From: Gammaproteobacteria bacterium
GTDB taxonomy: Bacteria; Pseudomonadota; Gammaproteobacteria; UBA5335; SLRW01
Assembly (NCBI GenBank): GCA_007134115.1
Contig: SLLK01000187.1
Span: forward strand, 1 to 7,997
DNA length: 7,997 nucleotides
Direction of reading: 5' to 3'
Shown: one piece after another, positions 5,194 to 7,997 of the stretch
Layout of the letters: every line of letters begins with the position of its first letter
Position numbering within the stretch: position 1 is the first letter of the stretch
Translations under genes and position numbers: made by a program
Notes under the pieces: model-generated
The model's input: the letters and a program-made list of their open reading frames with translations, nothing else
Database searches by the model: none
What the model was told of the DNA's origin: nothing

Positions 5194-6156
5194 ATGGCCG
5201 ATAACAACAGCGCACATCACGCCGTCGAGCGTTTCGAAAAAATCTGGATCATGTTGTCTCTGGTCTTGCTCGTGATCTTTGTATCACTGGTGTTCTACGC
5301 CGTGTCCATACACGGCGCGCATATCGGACATGCGGAGCCGCGCCAGGATCCGCAAAAAATTCTGGCCATGCCCGAGTTTGCCGATCCCGGCGTGGTGCAG
5401 ACCGGCCCCAACAGCTACCAGGTCAATATGGTGGCGCAGGCCTTCAGTTTCATCCCCGGCGATATTGAGGTGCCCGAGGGCGCCGAGGTGACCTTCCGCA
5501 TGACCAGCCGGGATGTGATTCACGGCTTCCAGGTACGCGGCACCAATATCAACGTGGAGCTGATTCCGGGGGATATCGCCAGCCTCACCTACACCTTCGA
5601 CCGGCCCGGCGAATACCTGATCATCTGTAATCAGTACTGTGGGGTTGCCCACCAGAACATGCTGGGCAAGATCCACGTCGGTGAGACAGACGCCGAACAA
5701 GTCGCCGGGACCGACGACGAACCTGCCGAAGCGCCCGCCGCCGACGCCTGGATGGCAGACGCGGAACGCGCCTGGAACAGCCAGTGCGCGGCCTGTCACG
5801 GACGCGACGGCAGCGGGGCGCGAGGCGCTTTCCCGCCGCTGGCCGACGGCCATGCACCGGCGCTGGTGGCCGGCGATGGCGGTCGTGAATATCTCATCAA
5901 CGTGGTGCTCTACGGACTGGCGGGCGCCATCGAGGTCGACGGTGTCAGCTACCGCGGCATGATGCCCGGCATGGCACGCCTTTCAGACGAAGACATCGCC
6001 GCCGCGCTCAATCACAGCCTGCACGCCTGGGGCAACGCCGATGAGCTGCCGGATGCGTTCGCGCGTGTCACCTCAGATGAAGTCGCGCAGCAACGCGACC
6101 GCGGGCTGAGCACGGGCGACGTACTCGAACAACGCAAGGCCCTTGGGCTGGACTGA
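5194..6156 (+). CDS. cbaB: ba3-type cytochrome c oxidase subunit II with CuA and fused C-terminal cytochrome c
   Basis: This 320-residue, membrane-anchored protein has one helix (about 17-38) and a periplasmic cupredoxin domain (about 66-163). All CuA ligands are present: His110, Cys145, Gln147 (backbone), Cys149, His153 and Met156, in 'CNQYCGVAHQNM' as in the Thermus ba3 enzyme. Glu15, the proton-entry residue of the ba3 K-pathway in subunit II, is also in place. An acidic Ala/Pro/Glu/Asp linker (about 164-186) leads to a class I cytochrome c domain with the heme motif CAACH (198-202) and a likely axial Met257 in 'YRGMMPGM' (Met260 is an alternative). Thermus subunit II is about 168 residues and lacks this domain, so the fused heme c is a notable difference. 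It probably accepts electrons for CuA. GGGAGGG (5179-5185) lies 8 nt before the ATG. The gene is co-transcribed with IIa and subunit I. Confidence 0.93.
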   Translation: MADNNSAHHAVERFEKIWIMLSLVLLVIFVSLVFYAVSIHGAHIGHAEPRQDPQKILAMPEFADPGVVQTGPNSYQVNMVAQAFSFIPGDIEVPEGAEVTFRMTSRDVIHGFQVRGTNINVELIPGDIASLTYTFDRPGEYLIICNQYCGVAHQNMLGKIHVGETDAEQVAGTDDEPAEAPAADAWMADAERAWNSQCAACHGRDGSGARGAFPPLADGHAPALVAGDGGREYLINVVLYGLAGAIEVDGVSYRGMMPGMARLSDEDIAAALNHSLHAWGNADELPDAFARVTSDEVAQQRDRGLSTGDVLEQRKALGLD

Positions 6157-6175
6157 TCAGAGGGAGTAACAACTG

Positions 6176-7873
6176 ATGGCGAATACCTTGAAAGCGAACG
6201 TGCCTGCCGGCCGCGCCCATGAAGGCGCGCCGGAGCGCCGCGTCACTCTTGCCTTCCTCGGCGTGGGCCTTCTGGCCATGCTGGTCGGCTTTCTGCTCGG
6301 CCCGCCGCAGGCACTCAACTACGCCGGCATCAACATCTATGACTACCTGCCGCTGAGTTCCTACTATCAGGGACTGACCCTGCACGGGGTGCTGATGGCG
6401 CTGGTGTTTACCAGCTACTTCATCTGCGGGCTGCTGCTTTATCTGCCCGCCCGTGAACTGGGTATGCGCCCGCGCATGCCGGGCGCCTGGGCCGCCTTCT
6501 GGTTGATGACGGTGGGTACGGTACTGGCCGGCGCGGCGATGATCGCCGACACCAGCAACGTCCTGTACACCCTGTATCCGCCGATGCAGGGCCATCCGGC
6601 CTTCTACCTGGGGCTGGCCATGGTGGTAGTCGCCACGCTGGTGGTGGCTTACCTGACCTGGGATATGTACCTGGCCTGGCATCGCGCCAACCCCGGTCAA
6701 CCCACGCCCCTTGTGACCTACATGAGCCTGGTCACCTGGATCATGTGGGCCATTGCCTCGGTGGGCCTCGCGGTGGGCGTGGTGTTCCTGCTCCTGCCCT
6801 GGTCACTGGGCTGGATCGACGGCGTGGATCCGCAACTGTTCCGTACGCTGTTCTGGTACACCGGGCACCCCATTGTGTATTTCTGGCTGCTGCCGGCCTA
6901 TGTGGCGTGGTATGCCATTGTGCCGCGCCAGGGTGGCGGCAAGCTGATTTCCGATCCCATGGCCCGGCTGGTATTTTTGATGTTCCTGCTGTTCTCTATT
7001 CCGGTGGGCTTTCATCACCAGTACGCTGACCCCGGCATCCCCATGGCGTGGAAACTGGTGCACAACATCACCACCGCCTTTGTCGCCATCCCCAGCCTGA
7101 TTACCGCCTTCACGGTCGCCGCTTCGCTGGAGAACGGCGGTCGGGCGCGCGGCGGCAAGGGCTGGTTCGGCTGGATCGGCGCGTTGCCGTGGAAGAATGC
7201 CGCTTTCACCGCCTCGGTGCTGGCCATGGTGACCTTCATTTTCGGCGGCGCCGGCGGCATGGTCCTGGCCAGCTTCAATCTCAACCTGGTGGTACACAAC
7301 ACCGCCTTTATTCCGGGCCATTTCCACATCACCGTGGGTACCGCCGTCACCATGACGTTCATGGGTCTGGCCTTTGTGCTCATACCGCATCTCAGCGGGC
7401 GGGCCCTGCGCGCGCCCAAAGCCGCGTTGACCTCGGTATGGCTTTGGTTTGTGGGCATGATGATCTTCGCTGTCGGCATGCACTGGCAGGGCATTCTCGG
7501 TGTGCCGCGGCGCTCCAAGATATCGGACATGTCGCCGGAGCTGGCTGATGTCTACGCCAACGCGGCATTCCCGGCCATGCTGTCCGGGCTGGGCGGGCTG
7601 ATCCTGTTCGTCGCCGGCGCGCTGTTCTTCTACGTGATGATCGGCACGCTACTGCGTCGACGCACTGCGCAGACACCGCCCGACGTCGAGTTCACCGACA
7701 CCGTGTCGGGACCTTATGAAGCCGACGGCACACCCAAGCGCCATGTCATGCTCATGGAACGGCTGGGCCTGTGGACCCTGCTGACCATCGTCCTGGTGGC
7801 GGTTGCCTACGCGCCGACCATCATCGACCAGGTCAGTGGCTACGTCGGGGTTCCCGGCATGCGGCTCTGGTAG
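6176..7873 (+). CDS. cbaA: ba3-type (B-family) heme-copper oxidase subunit I
   Basis: This is the 565-residue catalytic subunit, close to the 562 residues of Thermus CbaA and sharing motifs to the end ('VPGMRLW'). It reduces O2 to water in the inner membrane while moving protons. Ligands by position: His70 and His384 for the low-spin heme b; His382 for the high-spin heme; His231, His280 and His281 for CuB; and Tyr235, cross-linked to His231 in this family. Each is offset by two from Thermus numbering. The K-pathway residues Tyr242, Tyr246, Ser307, Thr310 and Thr313 are present, and there is no A-family D-pathway, as expected for family B. Many membrane helices run along the whole length. AGGGAG (6161-6166) precedes the ATG by 9 nt, and 19 bp separate it from subunit II. 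B-family enzymes have high oxygen affinity and some NO reductase activity; the latter is family knowledge only. Confidence 0.95.
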   Translation: MANTLKANVPAGRAHEGAPERRVTLAFLGVGLLAMLVGFLLGPPQALNYAGINIYDYLPLSSYYQGLTLHGVLMALVFTSYFICGLLLYLPARELGMRPRMPGAWAAFWLMTVGTVLAGAAMIADTSNVLYTLYPPMQGHPAFYLGLAMVVVATLVVAYLTWDMYLAWHRANPGQPTPLVTYMSLVTWIMWAIASVGLAVGVVFLLLPWSLGWIDGVDPQLFRTLFWYTGHPIVYFWLLPAYVAWYAIVPRQGGGKLISDPMARLVFLMFLLFSIPVGFHHQYADPGIPMAWKLVHNITTAFVAIPSLITAFTVAASLENGGRARGGKGWFGWIGALPWKNAAFTASVLAMVTFIFGGAGGMVLASFNLNLVVHNTAFIPGHFHITVGTAVTMTFMGLAFVLIPHLSGRALRAPKAALTSVWLWFVGMMIFAVGMHWQGILGVPRRSKISDMSPELADVYANAAFPAMLSGLGGLILFVAGALFFYVMIGTLLRRRTAQTPPDVEFTDTVSGPYEADGTPKRHVMLMERLGLWTLLTIVLVAVAYAPTIIDQVSGYVGVPGMRLW

Positions 7874-7886
7874 ACAACCGCCACGC

Positions 7887-7923
7887 AAAAGCCCCCCGCG
7901 TCGTCGACGCGGGGGGCTTTTTT
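7887..7923. terminator. Strong bidirectional Rho-independent terminator after the oxidase operon
   Basis: A perfect 12-bp GC-rich stem (7891-7902 with 7906-7917), loop GTC, is followed by six T (7918-7923) and preceded by four A (7887-7890). It works as an intrinsic terminator on the plus strand 14 bp after the subunit I stop. Because of the A-run it probably also terminates a convergent minus-strand transcript. Confidence 0.93.
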
Positions 7924-7955
7924 GCGTTCCGGCCCTGACACTGTGCAGCAGGCGC

Positions 7956-7997
7956 TCAGCCCGCTTCGGGCACCCAACCGTCCAGCGCCCGGCGCAC
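7956..7997 (-). CDS. Possible 3' end of a convergent gene (truncated by the window edge)
   Basis: Read on the minus strand, the last 42 bp encode V-R-R-A-L-D-G-W-V-P-E-A-G followed by TGA (7956-7958). A minus-strand gene ending 33 bp from a bidirectional terminator fits the layout, and codon use is GC-rich like its neighbours. Only 13 residues are visible, so no family can be named and the frame could be chance. Confidence 0.4.
   Translation of the reverse strand: MRRALDGWVPEAG

Overview
The window is about 8 kb of GC-rich bacterial chromosome. Gene style and protein families suggest a proteobacterium, most likely a gammaproteobacterium: an FNR/Anr box, a QsdR-type TetR regulator, a Sel1-repeat protein, and an oxidase subunit II with a fused cytochrome c. 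I cannot name a genus. I see no insertion sequence, phage gene, tRNA, rRNA or CRISPR array.

Layout, left to right. (1) 1-315 (+) is the 3' end of an atypical SDR / NAD(P)-binding protein gene. (2) 316-719 has no protein gene but is not empty. It holds a minus-strand promoter candidate (581-609), a perfect 10-bp inverted repeat (548-570), several hairpins and a strong minus-strand intrinsic terminator (353-380). Together these look like a small RNA gene of about 220 nt. (3) 720-1346 (+) encodes a QsdR-family TetR regulator. (4) 1363-1968 (-) encodes an uncharacterised six-helix membrane protein. (5) 2085-2945 (+) encodes an epoxide-hydrolase-like alpha/beta hydrolase. (6) 3100-4092 (-) encodes a WYL-domain regulator with a degenerate WYL motif, whose stop codon lies in a heptamer repeat. 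(7) 4210-4932 (+) encodes a Sel1-repeat protein, divergent from the WYL gene.

(8) 4969-7923 is the clearest functional unit: a complete three-gene operon for a B-family (ba3-type) heme-copper oxygen reductase. The order is a 35-residue subunit IIa, subunit II with a CuA site plus a fused cytochrome c domain, then subunit I with all heme and CuB ligands. A perfect FNR/Anr box (TTGAT-N4-ATCAA) precedes it at the spacing of a class II activated promoter, and a very strong bidirectional terminator follows it. Electrons would pass from a donor to the fused heme c, then CuA, low-spin heme, and the heme-CuB centre where O2 is reduced. The FNR box suggests use under low oxygen. (9) The right edge probably holds the last codons of a convergent minus-strand gene.

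The most novel element is the candidate RNA gene with its palindrome between the SDR and TetR genes. The best supported unusual feature is the fusion of cytochrome c to a ba3-type subunit II in an operon with an FNR box.
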